A stretch of DNA of 57,149 nucleotides from positions 1-57,149 of the forward strand of contig JAQEWB010000014.1 in the NCBI GenBank assembly GCA_027694045.1, read 5' to 3'. A model generated the notes under the pieces. It was not told the origin of the DNA. It saw only the letters and a list, made by a program, of their open reading frames with translations, and made no database searches. Made by a program: the position numbers and the translations under genes. This stretch comes from Bacillaceae bacterium OF18-1A (GTDB lineage: Bacteria; Bacillota; Bacilli; Bacillales; Bacillaceae_G). This document shows positions 10,368 to 18,130 of the stretch, in pieces; the stretch's first letter is position 1; each line of letters opens with the position of its first letter.

Positions 10368-10436
10368 CCTCATATATACTCGATAATATGGATCGAGAGT
10401 CTCTACCCGGCAACCTTAAATTGCTGGACTATGGGG
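10368..10436 (+). promoter_or_regulatory. Purine riboswitch aptamer, guanine type
   Basis: Classic three-way junction: P1 CCTCATA (10368-10374) with TATGGGG (10430-10436); P2 CTCGAT / ATCGAG (10379-10384 / 10392-10397) with loop AATATGG; J2/3 with the invariant TCTACC; P3 CCGGCA / TGCTGG. The ligand-selecting base before P1 is C (10429), which specifies guanine/hypoxanthine rather than adenine. It precedes the nucleoside transporter, and a terminator follows at 10470-10529, so purine sufficiency should end transcription early. A promoter with TTGACG near 10313 and an extended -10 (TGTTACGCT) lies upstream. Confidence 0.95.
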
Positions 10437-10469
10437 AAAACTAATGAATATTAGCCTATGTGCAAAAAA

Positions 10470-10529
10470 GGACTCATATTGATTAGCTTTCTCTCATAGA
10501 TGAAAGTGAATCCATATGGGTCTTTTTTT
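10470..10529 (+). terminator. Riboswitch-controlled terminator before nupG
   Basis: A long hairpin (GGACTCATAT with ATATGGGTCT, extended by GATT/AATC and CTTTC/GAAAG) followed by seven T. It is placed between the guanine aptamer and the transporter start, the usual expression platform. Confidence 0.85.
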
Positions 10530-10653
10530 ATTTTCATTTTTCTAAAAGGTCAGACATCTTACGTATGACATAGAACCTCGTTCTTTTATTTTTAGTAATA
10601 TAACGAGCGTTTTATGTACAAACTTTATACGAACTTCTGAAAGGGGCAACTAC

Positions 10654-11850
10654 ATGCAATATGTAATGAGCATTATCGGTATTCTTGTCGTTTTAGGTTT
10701 ATGTTTTGCTTTGTCAAACAACAAAAGTAAAATCAACTTCCGTGCAATTGCTATTATGATCGGTTTCCAAATTTTAATCGGTTGGTTTATGTTTGGCACA
10801 AAAATTGGTCAACAAATCATTATTTTCATTAGTAAAGTTTTCAACAAACTAATTAAACTTGGTACGACAGGTGTCGATTTTCTCTTTAATGGAATTCAAA
10901 GAGATTTTGTCTTTTTCTTAAATGTATTATTAATTATCGTATTTTTCTCAGCACTACTTTCAATCTTTAGTTATTTAGGTGTTTTACCATTTATCGTGCG
11001 CGTTGTCGGCGGTGCCATTTCAAAAATTACTGGTTTACCACGCGTTGAGTCATTCCACGCAGTAAACTCTGTGTTCTTCGGTTCAAGCGAAGCGTTAATC
11101 GTTATTAAAAATGATTTACAACATTTCAATAAAAACCGTATGTTTATCATTTGTTGTTCTGCAATGAGCTCAGTTTCTGCTTCTGTTACAGCATCATACG
11201 TTATGATGTTAGATGCAAAATATGTATTAGCAGCTCTTCCGCTAAACTTATTCTCGAGCTTAATCGTTTGTTCATTATTAACACCAGTTGATACGAAAAA
11301 AGAAGATGAAGTGATTCAAAAATTTGATAGAACTTTATTCGGAGACAGCTTTATCGGCGCAATGATTAACGGTGCGCTTGATGGTTTAAAAGTAGCTGGT
11401 ATCGTTGCGGCATTAATGATCGCTTTCATCGGTGTGATGGAAGTTGTAAACTACGTAATTAGCGCAGCTTCAGGGGCAATGGGACATGCTGTTACGTTAC
11501 AACAAATCTTCGGTTATATACTTGCTCCATTCGCATTCTTAATGGGTATCCCAGCTCAAGATATTATCCCAGCTGGTGGCATTATGGGTACGAAGATCGT
11601 TTTAAACGAGTTTGTAGCAATCCTTGATTTAAAAGGTGTTGCATCAACATTATCTCCACGTACAGTTGGAATCGTTACAGTATTCTTAATTAGTTTCGCA
11701 AGTATTAGCCAAATTGGTGCGATCGTTGGTACGATCCGTGCTCTTTCTGAAAAACAAGGAAGCGTCGTATCTAAATTCGGTTGGAAAATGCTATTTGCAT
11801 CAACACTTGCTTCTATTTTATCTGCGACAATCGCTGGATTGTTTATTTAG
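10654..11850 (+). CDS. nupG: NupC-family purine nucleoside transporter
   Basis: 398-residue inner-membrane concentrative nucleoside transporter (CNT/NupC family). An N-terminal nucleoside-transport domain, a central gate domain with GSSEALIVIKNDL, and a C-terminal domain with FAFLMGIPAQDI are visible, with many hydrophobic helices. It imports nucleosides by cation symport. The guanine riboswitch upstream suggests a purine nucleoside importer equivalent to B. subtilis NupG; the symbol is given on that basis and not from alignment. Start at 10654 follows GAAAGGGGC. The gene is alone in its unit and ends in a strong terminator. Confidence 0.9.
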   Translation: MQYVMSIIGILVVLGLCFALSNNKSKINFRAIAIMIGFQILIGWFMFGTKIGQQIIIFISKVFNKLIKLGTTGVDFLFNGIQRDFVFFLNVLLIIVFFSALLSIFSYLGVLPFIVRVVGGAISKITGLPRVESFHAVNSVFFGSSEALIVIKNDLQHFNKNRMFIICCSAMSSVSASVTASYVMMLDAKYVLAALPLNLFSSLIVCSLLTPVDTKKEDEVIQKFDRTLFGDSFIGAMINGALDGLKVAGIVAALMIAFIGVMEVVNYVISAASGAMGHAVTLQQIFGYILAPFAFLMGIPAQDIIPAGGIMGTKIVLNEFVAILDLKGVASTLSPRTVGIVTVFLISFASISQIGAIVGTIRALSEKQGSVVSKFGWKMLFASTLASILSATIAGLFI

Positions 11851-11852
11851 TA

Positions 11853-11893
11853 AAAAAATCACCTTCGTTTACACAGCAAGGTGATTTTTTTAT
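11853..11893 (+). terminator. Terminator of nupG
   Basis: AAAAATCACCTT / AAGGTGATTTTT stem with a 12-base loop and a T run, directly after the stop codon. Confidence 0.9.
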
Positions 11894-11979
11894 TATCATT
11901 TAAGAACCTGAATACATCTATCCTCAGCCACTAATCTATTCCCCTCATTTTCTCCAAATGATATGATGGACAAGGGTAT

Positions 11980-12012
11980 ATCCCCACCGTTATAAGAGCG
12001 GTGGGGATTTTA
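11980..12012 (+). terminator. GC-rich hairpin upstream of the deacetylase gene
   Basis: Perfect 10-bp stem ATCCCCACCG / CGGTGGGGAT (11980-11989 / 11999-12008), 9-base loop, followed by TTTAAT. It ends 38 bases before the deacetylase start and after the nupG terminator, so it could be an attenuator of the deacetylase gene or a leftover terminator. No known riboswitch was recognised in front of it. Confidence 0.55.
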
Positions 12013-12049
12013 ATGTAAATATGCAAAATACACAATAGAAGGTGATTTT

Positions 12050-13132
12050 ATGAAAAAATACGCAGCGATTGCTTTATGTACATCTGCTATTCTAGCAGGT
12101 TGTAATACTAGCAATGTAAGTCCAGAACCTAAAAAAGAGAAAAAGGTTCAAGCGGAAAAAAAACAAGAAGAAAAAGTGCAAGAACAAGGAAAAATCTCTT
12201 ATAATTCAATTACCCACGAATCTACAAACACAAGTATTCATATTACAGACATAAAAAACTCTTTAACAGAAGTACAATATACAATTTGGCGCACAGCTGA
12301 TGGAAAAGAGCATGCTAAATCCTTTTCTTCTAAAGAAAAGGAAAAGCAATTTACACTTCCTTTTGATATAAAAGAATTTGAAGGAAAACGTGGTGAATTC
12401 CAAATTGAAGCAACAGGAATGAAAGAAGACGGAAAACCAATTCCGCTCGCAAAATCGACTATTACTTTCGAGCAAAAAGTTCCTGTTCTTATGTACCATG
12501 CAATTGATGATTATCATGGACAAGGCATTAAAGACTTATTCGTATCTCCTGCTAACTTTGAAGCCCAAATGAAATATTTAAAAGATAACGGTTATACATT
12601 ACTAACGTTTGAACGCTGGAGCGATATTAATAAAGTGAATAAGCCTATCTTCGTTACCTTTGATGATGGGATGAAAAATAATATGAATGCATTTCGTATT
12701 TTACAAAAGCTAAAAGATGACACTTTTAAACCAACAGCAACAGAATATATGATTGTTGATAACGTTGATGTAGAAGGAGCCTTATCTACATCTGAAATAA
12801 AAGAAATGGTTGATTCCGGTATTTTCTCAGTACAGTCTCACACAGCAACACATGCCGACTTACCGAAAATTACAAACTATGAAGAAGAATTAAAAGGTTC
12901 GAGAGAAAAACTAGAAAAAATAACAGGTAAACCTGTTATCGCAATTGCTTATCCGTTCGGTCATGTAGATGATAGAGTTGTTGCAGAAACAAAAAAATAC
13001 TATCAATTTGCAACGACAACGAAGCCTGGTCAGTTCATTACGAAAGGTGAACCTGACGAATTGTTAAAGATGAAGCGCGTTCGCATACACCATACAACTA
13101 CAGTTGAACAATTCGCTTCTTCTATTAAATAA
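12050..13132 (+). CDS. Lipoprotein polysaccharide deacetylase (NodB family)
   Basis: 360-residue surface lipoprotein. The signal peptide ends in the lipobox LAGC, with Cys18 as the lipidated residue, followed by a charged Lys/Glu spacer. Residues about 65-145 resemble a GBS Bsp-like beta domain. The NodB domain starts at VPVLMYHAI. The metal triad is intact: TFDDG (D205/D206) and H264-x3-H268 (SHTATH), plus YPFG. The family removes acetyl groups from N-acetylated sugars of peptidoglycan or other surface glycans; the exact substrate is not evident. The RBS GAAGGTG precedes ATG 12050. The stop codon overlaps the start of a bcr1-like remnant. Confidence 0.88.
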   Translation: MKKYAAIALCTSAILAGCNTSNVSPEPKKEKKVQAEKKQEEKVQEQGKISYNSITHESTNTSIHITDIKNSLTEVQYTIWRTADGKEHAKSFSSKEKEKQFTLPFDIKEFEGKRGEFQIEATGMKEDGKPIPLAKSTITFEQKVPVLMYHAIDDYHGQGIKDLFVSPANFEAQMKYLKDNGYTLLTFERWSDINKVNKPIFVTFDDGMKNNMNAFRILQKLKDDTFKPTATEYMIVDNVDVEGALSTSEIKEMVDSGIFSVQSHTATHADLPKITNYEEELKGSREKLEKITGKPVIAIAYPFGHVDDRVVAETKKYYQFATTTKPGQFITKGEPDELLKMKRVRIHHTTTVEQFASSIK

Positions 13133-13175
13133 AGTGAAACTTTAATCAGCAAGATTCTTGCAAATAGTAGGATAA
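13129..13175 (+). repeat. bcr1-like repeat, internally deleted remnant
   Basis: Starts with the 5' family consensus ATAAAGTGAAACTTTAATCA and jumps to the 3' part GCAAATAGTAGGATAA, missing the middle. The TAA stop of the deacetylase gene (13130-13132) lies inside its first bases. Confidence 0.7.
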
Positions 13176-13291
13176 GTGTGAGAGCTCAATGTATTTTGAG
13201 CTCTCTTTTTAGTTTATATTTATATATATTTTTAGAATTTTCTTGTATTATATATAATAAGAAATCTTTTAAATTAAAGGAGATTATACAT

Positions 13292-14521
13292 ATGTCATTT
13301 GAACAAACGTTAGAGAAATATGCTGCCCTTGCAGTTAATGTTGGTGTTAATATTCAACCAGGACAAACTTTATCCATTAGTGCACCTCTTGAAGCTGTAC
13401 AATTTGTACGTCTCGTTACAGAAAAAGCATACAAATCTGGTGCAAAACACGTATATGTAGACTGGAATGATGAGACGTTAACACGCTTAAAGTTCGACCT
13501 AGCTCCTGAAGAAGCTTTCGCTGAGTTCCCATCTTGGAAAGCACATGCTCGTGAAGAATTAGCAAAAGAAGGTGCTGCATTTATGTCTATTTATGCAGAA
13601 AACCCTGATTTATTAAAAGGTGTAGAACCATCGCGTATTGCAACTGCTCATAAAGTAGCTGGTGAAGCGATGAAAGTATACCGTGATTACGTACAAGCAG
13701 ATAAAGTAAGCTGGTGTGTCATTTCTGTTCCTACGAAAGAATGGGCTGCGAAAGTATTCCCTGACGTAACGCCAGAAGAACAAGAAGCAAAACTATGGGA
13801 TGCTATTTTCAAAGCTACTCGTGCTGATTTAGAAAATCCTGTGGAAGCATGGAAAGAGCATGATGAGACACTACATACAAAAGTTGATTACTTAAACGAA
13901 AAACATTATAAAGCTCTTCACTATACAGGTCCTGGAACAGATTTAACGATCGAACTTCCTGAGAAACATGTATGGGCTGGTGCTGGTAGTTTAAATGAAA
14001 AAAACGTACCATTTATGGCTAACATTCCAACTGAAGAAGTATTTACAATGCCACTTAAAACAGGCGTAAACGGCCAAGTGTCTAGCACAAAACCGTTAGC
14101 ATTCGCAGGTAACATTATCGATAACTTTACGTTAACATTTGAAAATGGACGTATCGTAGACTACAAAGCTGAATCTGGTGAAGAAGCTTTAAAACATTTA
14201 GTAGAAACAGATGAAGGTTCTCACTTCTTAGGAGAAGTAGCTTTAGTACCTCATGACTCACCAATTTCAAACACAAATATTTTATTCTACAATACGCTAT
14301 TTGACGAAAATGCATCTTGCCACCTTGCAATTGGAAATGCTTATGCATTTAACTTAGTCGGCGGAAAAACAATGTCTAAAGAAGAACTTGCTGAAAATGG
14401 CGCAAACGCTAGTATTACGCACGAAGATTTCATGATTGGTTCAGCTGAACTTGATATCGACGGTATTACAGCGGATGGCAGACATGAGCCTATCTTCCGT
14501 AAAGGTAACTGGGCGTTTTAA
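13292..14521 (+). CDS. ampS: M29-family aminopeptidase AmpS
   Basis: 409-residue cytosolic metallo-aminopeptidase of the M29 (thermophilic aminopeptidase T / AmpS) family, similar in length to B. subtilis AmpS. Visible family segments are KYAALAVNVGVNIQPGQ at the N-terminus, the conserved W-rich HVYVDWND, and the metal-binding C-terminal half with YNTLFDENASCHLAIGNAY and HEDFMIG. A longer in-frame reading exists from 13178, but ATG 13292 has AAAGGAG at 9 bases and gives the normal family N-terminus. Single gene, closed by the terminator at 14529-14563. Confidence 0.92.
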   Translation: MSFEQTLEKYAALAVNVGVNIQPGQTLSISAPLEAVQFVRLVTEKAYKSGAKHVYVDWNDETLTRLKFDLAPEEAFAEFPSWKAHAREELAKEGAAFMSIYAENPDLLKGVEPSRIATAHKVAGEAMKVYRDYVQADKVSWCVISVPTKEWAAKVFPDVTPEEQEAKLWDAIFKATRADLENPVEAWKEHDETLHTKVDYLNEKHYKALHYTGPGTDLTIELPEKHVWAGAGSLNEKNVPFMANIPTEEVFTMPLKTGVNGQVSSTKPLAFAGNIIDNFTLTFENGRIVDYKAESGEEALKHLVETDEGSHFLGEVALVPHDSPISNTNILFYNTLFDENASCHLAIGNAYAFNLVGGKTMSKEELAENGANASITHEDFMIGSAELDIDGITADGRHEPIFRKGNWAF

Positions 14522-14528
14522 TAAAAGT

Positions 14529-14563
14529 AAAAGGCTATCTTCCGCGTCGGAAGATAGCCTTTT
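14529..14563. terminator. Bidirectional terminator between ampS and the SMR gene
   Basis: Perfect 15-bp stem AAAAGGCTATCTTCC / GGAAGATAGCCTTTT with a 5-base loop. It serves ampS on the plus strand and the SMR gene on the minus strand. Confidence 0.92.
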
Positions 14564-14883
14564 ATGATGCTGATGATACTTTAAGTCCAATTACACCTAA
14601 AAATAAAAAGAATACAAAACGCTTGGAATAAGCTAATATGCTCTTTAAAAAAATACACGCTAATGATTGTAATAAGTAACGTTCCAACACCAGACCAAAT
14701 AGCATAAGCAATACTTAAATGGATCTTTTTAACGACGATAGCAAATACGCTAAAACAAATGCCATAGAATACGAAAATAAGTACGCTTGGAACAAGTTTT
14801 GTTAAGCCATTTGATAGTTTCATTGCAATCGTTCCCGCTACTTCAAAAATAATTGTTACGAGTAATAATAGCCAATATACCAT
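14562..14883 (-). pseudogene. SMR family small multidrug efflux gene with a C-terminal frameshift
   Basis: The reading frame from ATG 14883 gives a typical small multidrug resistance protein: four membrane helices, the proton/drug-coupling glutamate in FEVAGT (Glu14), and WSGVGT in helix 3. After ...FCILFIF the open frame gives RCNWT and stops at 14581. In a shifted frame the DNA continues LGVIGLKVSSAS and stops at 14562, right at the terminator, which is the expected family C-terminus (compare VGVVSLN in QacC). A loss of two bases in the T run near 14600 explains this. Helix 4 is altered in its second half, so the product is probably impaired, unless the frameshift is a sequencing error or corrected by slippage. 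Confidence 0.72.
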
Positions 14884-14930
14884 ACTAGAATCTCCTTCTC
14901 TGTTACCTTATGGAGATTCTAGTATACTAC

Positions 14931-16382
14931 TTATAGTCCTAATGAAATATATTTAATTTCTAAATATTCCTCGATGCCGAAATGACCACCTTCACGGCCG
15001 ATACCACTTTCTTTAAAACCACCAAATGGTGCTTGTGCAACCGATGGAAGACCGTCGTTTAAACCGATAATACCGTACTCTAACTCTTCACTAATTTGGA
15101 ATGCTTGGGTAATGTCTTTCGTGAAAATATACGCAGCTAAACCGTATGGTGTATTGTTTGCACGTTCGATCACTTCTTCAACTGTTTTAAATTTCGCAAC
15201 AGGTGCGACTGGTCCAAACGTTTCTTCAGTCATACAAAGCATTGCATCATGAGCTAAACCAATTACAGTCGGTTGAATGAAGTGTCCATCTAGTTCTGTA
15301 ACCTCTTGACCTCCATATAAGAGTTTTCCACCTTTTTGAACCGCATCTTCAATATGTTCTTGTACCTTTAGAATTGCCTTTTCATCAATAAGTGGTCCTA
15401 CAGTAGTTCCATCTCCAAATCCATCTCCGACTTTCAGTTGCCCTACTGCCTTTTGGAACTTCTCTACAAATACTTCGTACACTTCTTCTTGAACGAATAC
15501 GCGGTTTGTACATATACACGTTTGTCCTGCGTTACGGAATTTCGAACCAATTACCGCTTCTACCGCTTTATCTAAATCTGCATCGTTCATTACGATAAAT
15601 GGAGCATGGCCACCTAACTCAAGTGAGACCTTTTTCATCGTTTGTGCAGCACTAGCCATTAACTCTTTCCCGATTTCCGTTGATCCCGTAAAGGATACTT
15701 TTCGAACGCGGTCATCTTCCATCCACGTATCAGCAATCGCTTTTGCACTACCTGTTACAATATTTATGACACCTTTTGGAATGTCAGCTTCATGTGCTAA
15801 TTCAGCTAACTTCAATGCAGTCAACGGCGTTTGACTCGCAGGTTTTACAACTGCTGTACAGCCCGCTGCAAGCGCTGGAGCTACTTTTCTCGTAATCATA
15901 GCGGCTGGGAAGTTCCATGGTGTAATAGCTGCCATAACTCCAACTGGTTGCTTCATAACTAAAATACGCTTATTCGGATGAGAAGCAGGGATCATTTCAC
16001 CATAGACACGTTTCCCTTCTTCCGCATACCATTCAACAAAACTATTTGCATAATTCACTTCACCAAGTGCCTCTGCAAATGGCTTTCCTTGCTCTTTCGT
16101 CATAATTGCTGCAATTTCTTCTTTATTTTCATCAATGAGCGTAAACCACTTTTTTAATTTCGCCGCTCGATCCATGGCTGTTAATTTTGACCATGTTTTA
16201 AAAGCTTCATGCGCCGCATCAACAGCTTGCTTTGCCTCTGTTATCCCGCCCTTTGGTACAGTTGCAAATATTTCCTTTGTCGCTGGATTATTCACTTCAA
16301 TTTGCTCTTGTAGTGTAATCCACTCACCATTTATATACATCGCCTTTTTCTCTACATTTACGAACGTCGCTTTTTTATCCAA
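14931..16382 (-). CDS. gabD: NAD(P)-dependent succinate-semialdehyde dehydrogenase
   Basis: 483-residue aldehyde dehydrogenase that oxidises succinate semialdehyde to succinate, the last step of the GABA shunt. Motifs: TPWNFPAAMI, FTGSTEIGKELM (cofactor), catalytic glutamate in LELGGHAPF and catalytic cysteine in GQTCICTNR, and EETFGPVAPV. The start is TTG at 16382 preceded by GAGGAGGAAG; this TTG overlaps the stop codon of the permease remnant upstream, which suggests ancestral translational coupling. It follows gabT and gabR on the same strand and no separate promoter was recognised. Confidence 0.92.
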   Translation of the reverse strand: MDKKATFVNVEKKAMYINGEWITLQEQIEVNNPATKEIFATVPKGGITEAKQAVDAAHEAFKTWSKLTAMDRAAKLKKWFTLIDENKEEIAAIMTKEQGKPFAEALGEVNYANSFVEWYAEEGKRVYGEMIPASHPNKRILVMKQPVGVMAAITPWNFPAAMITRKVAPALAAGCTAVVKPASQTPLTALKLAELAHEADIPKGVINIVTGSAKAIADTWMEDDRVRKVSFTGSTEIGKELMASAAQTMKKVSLELGGHAPFIVMNDADLDKAVEAVIGSKFRNAGQTCICTNRVFVQEEVYEVFVEKFQKAVGQLKVGDGFGDGTTVGPLIDEKAILKVQEHIEDAVQKGGKLLYGGQEVTELDGHFIQPTVIGLAHDAMLCMTEETFGPVAPVAKFKTVEEVIERANNTPYGLAAYIFTKDITQAFQISEELEYGIIGLNDGLPSVAQAPFGGFKESGIGREGGHFGIEEYLEIKYISLGL

Positions 16383-16661
16383 TGTTTTCTTCCTCCTCTA
16401 TATCATCGTTCTCTTTAGGATTTCTCTTGTACTTATTAAATAGCATTCTCATAAAGAAATATCCACCCAGTAACGTCCAACCTACTATTATAAGCCATTC
16501 ATAAGGCCAAACTAGTGCTGATGGCAGACAGGGCATGTATAGTAAAATAAATCCAATACTTAAGATTATATTACCGCAATACTTCCAAACATTGCACTTA
16601 TCACGAGGAAAATAACATCAAAAAATGATAACACCTTTTTAAGTTCTTTCTTCTCCAGCAT
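16375..16661 (-). pseudogene. Collapsed amino-acid permease gene between gabR and gabD
   Basis: An ATG at 16661, inside the last codons of gabR, opens MLEKKELKKVLSFFDVIF..., a typical APC-superfamily permease N-terminus, but the frame stops at 16566 after 32 residues. From about 16565 another frame reads SIGFILLYMP... then PSALVWPYEWLIIVGW and a charged tail ending ENIG, a typical permease C-terminus, stopping at 16375 where it overlaps the gabD TTG. Both ends of a permease gene are therefore present while some 400 or more codons of the middle are gone, out of frame. The tight overlaps with gabR and gabD indicate it was once an operon member, plausibly a GABA importer. Confidence 0.7.
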
Positions 16662-18042
16662 AATCCTCTTCTATAAAACGTTTAATTTTCCTAGTAGCTG
16701 CAGACTGGCTTATTTTCAAGAATTCTGCGACTTTATAGCTTGATCCATATGTTTTATATGCTTTTAAAATAATATTTCGTTCCACTTCTTCCAACATTTT
16801 ATAGAGACTTTGACCTGACTGTTCAACTGTTGACTCTTGCATCGCTATTGGTAAATCTTCTATCGTCACGATATCGTCAGCAGTTATAACAATTCGTTCA
16901 ATTACATTTTCAATTTCTCTATTATTTCCTTCCCAAGGGTATCCAACAAACATTTGCAATGTACTGGGTGCTAACTTTATATTCCGCCCATATTTCTCAT
17001 TAAAGTGCTGTAAATAATGATAAACGAGCGGCAAAATGTCTTCTGTCCTTTCCCTGAGTGGCGGAATTGAAATCGGAATGACATTCAGACGATAATATAA
17101 ATCTTTCCGAAAAGTCCCTTGTTTCACCATCGCGCTTAAATCTCTATTTGTTGCCGCTACAATTCTTACGTCCACCTTTTTCAATTCTCTTCCGCCTATA
17201 GGACGAAATGTTTTTTCTTGCAATACTTGCAAAAGCTTCGCTTGAATTTCAAGCGGCATTTCACCGATTTCATCTAGGAAAAGAGTCCCTTTATGCGCAG
17301 ACTCCAGTAATCCCTTTTTCCCTTCACGATTTGCCCCTGTAAAAGACCCACCTGAATATCCAAAAAGCTCCGATTCAATTAAATTTGTCGGCAATGCTGC
17401 ACAATTGATTTCATAGAAACTTTCATTTTTCCGGTTACTCACTTCATGTAAATGGCGTACTAATCTACTTTTTCCAACTCCTGTCTCACCTAAAACGAGA
17501 ACAGTACTATCTACCACGGAAACTTTTTTGATTGTCTCGACTATTTTTTGCATAGCAATGCTTTTAAAAATCAGCCCTTCATGCTCATACGTTTCCCTTA
17601 ATTCTTTTTTATATGTTTTTAACTGATTATCCATTTCTTCGACCTTTTGACGTAATTGATAGAGTTCAGTAAGATCTCGAGAGTAACTAATCACCCTTCT
17701 TAAATTTCCTTCATCATCAAAAACAGGTCTTGTACGAACGTGTAAATATTCCCCCGATTTCGTCGTTTGAACGAGTTCAATCGGTCGCTTTTTTTCAATT
17801 ACTTCTAACGTTGCTGATGGATAAAAGATTCCATCTTTTTGTAGTTCTTTTACATGCTTACCTACTAACTCTTTAGCAGCTAGTTGATAGTGTCTTTCAC
17901 ATGTACTATTTACACGCACAACGATCCCTTGCTCATCTGTAACAAAAATTTCGTCAAACGCATATTCAAATACATCTTTTAAATCCATTAACACTCGTTC
18001 CTTTTCTGCAACCATCCTAGCCACCCCTAACTTCCAATCCAT
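16639..18042 (-). CDS. gabR: Sigma-54-dependent transcriptional activator GabR (PAS-AAA-HTH)
   Basis: 467-residue enhancer-binding protein. PAS domain about residues 15-130, short coiled coil, sigma-54 interaction AAA+ ATPase domain about 155-390 with Walker A GETGVGKS, the sigma-contact loop GSFTGANREGKKG (consensus GAFTGA, here with Ser for Ala), Walker B TLFLDEIGEM, and arginine finger region; C-terminal Fis/TyrR-like helix-turn-helix about 420-460. In B. thuringiensis a regulator of this type activates gabT from a sigma-54 promoter; the same architecture is seen here. The PAS domain probably senses a GABA-shunt ligand (inference). Start uncertain: Met at residue 19 has AAGGA upstream. No repressor-type MocR GabR is present. 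Confidence 0.88.
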   Translation of the reverse strand: MDWKLGVARMVAEKERVLMDLKDVFEYAFDEIFVTDEQGIVVRVNSTCERHYQLAAKELVGKHVKELQKDGIFYPSATLEVIEKKRPIELVQTTKSGEYLHVRTRPVFDDEGNLRRVISYSRDLTELYQLRQKVEEMDNQLKTYKKELRETYEHEGLIFKSIAMQKIVETIKKVSVVDSTVLVLGETGVGKSRLVRHLHEVSNRKNESFYEINCAALPTNLIESELFGYSGGSFTGANREGKKGLLESAHKGTLFLDEIGEMPLEIQAKLLQVLQEKTFRPIGGRELKKVDVRIVAATNRDLSAMVKQGTFRKDLYYRLNVIPISIPPLRERTEDILPLVYHYLQHFNEKYGRNIKLAPSTLQMFVGYPWEGNNREIENVIERIVITADDIVTIEDLPIAMQESTVEQSGQSLYKMLEEVERNIILKAYKTYGSSYKVAEFLKISQSAATRKIKRFIEEDYAGEERT

Positions 18043-18130
18043 CGATTCACTTCACTACCTTTATTATAAAGTGAACTTTCTGCATTTAATATAGAGTCGG
18101 CTAGAATGTTTGCGATTTATCATTCAGTTT

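Noticed and set aside
10368..10436. Adenine riboswitch
   Set aside because: The base that selects the ligand is C, not U, so the aptamer should bind guanine/hypoxanthine.
13178..13291. Hydrophobic N-terminal extension of ampS resembling a signal peptide
   Set aside because: The extension lies upstream of a strong RBS (AAAGGAG) and M29 aminopeptidases are cytosolic; it is AT-rich intergenic DNA in frame by chance.
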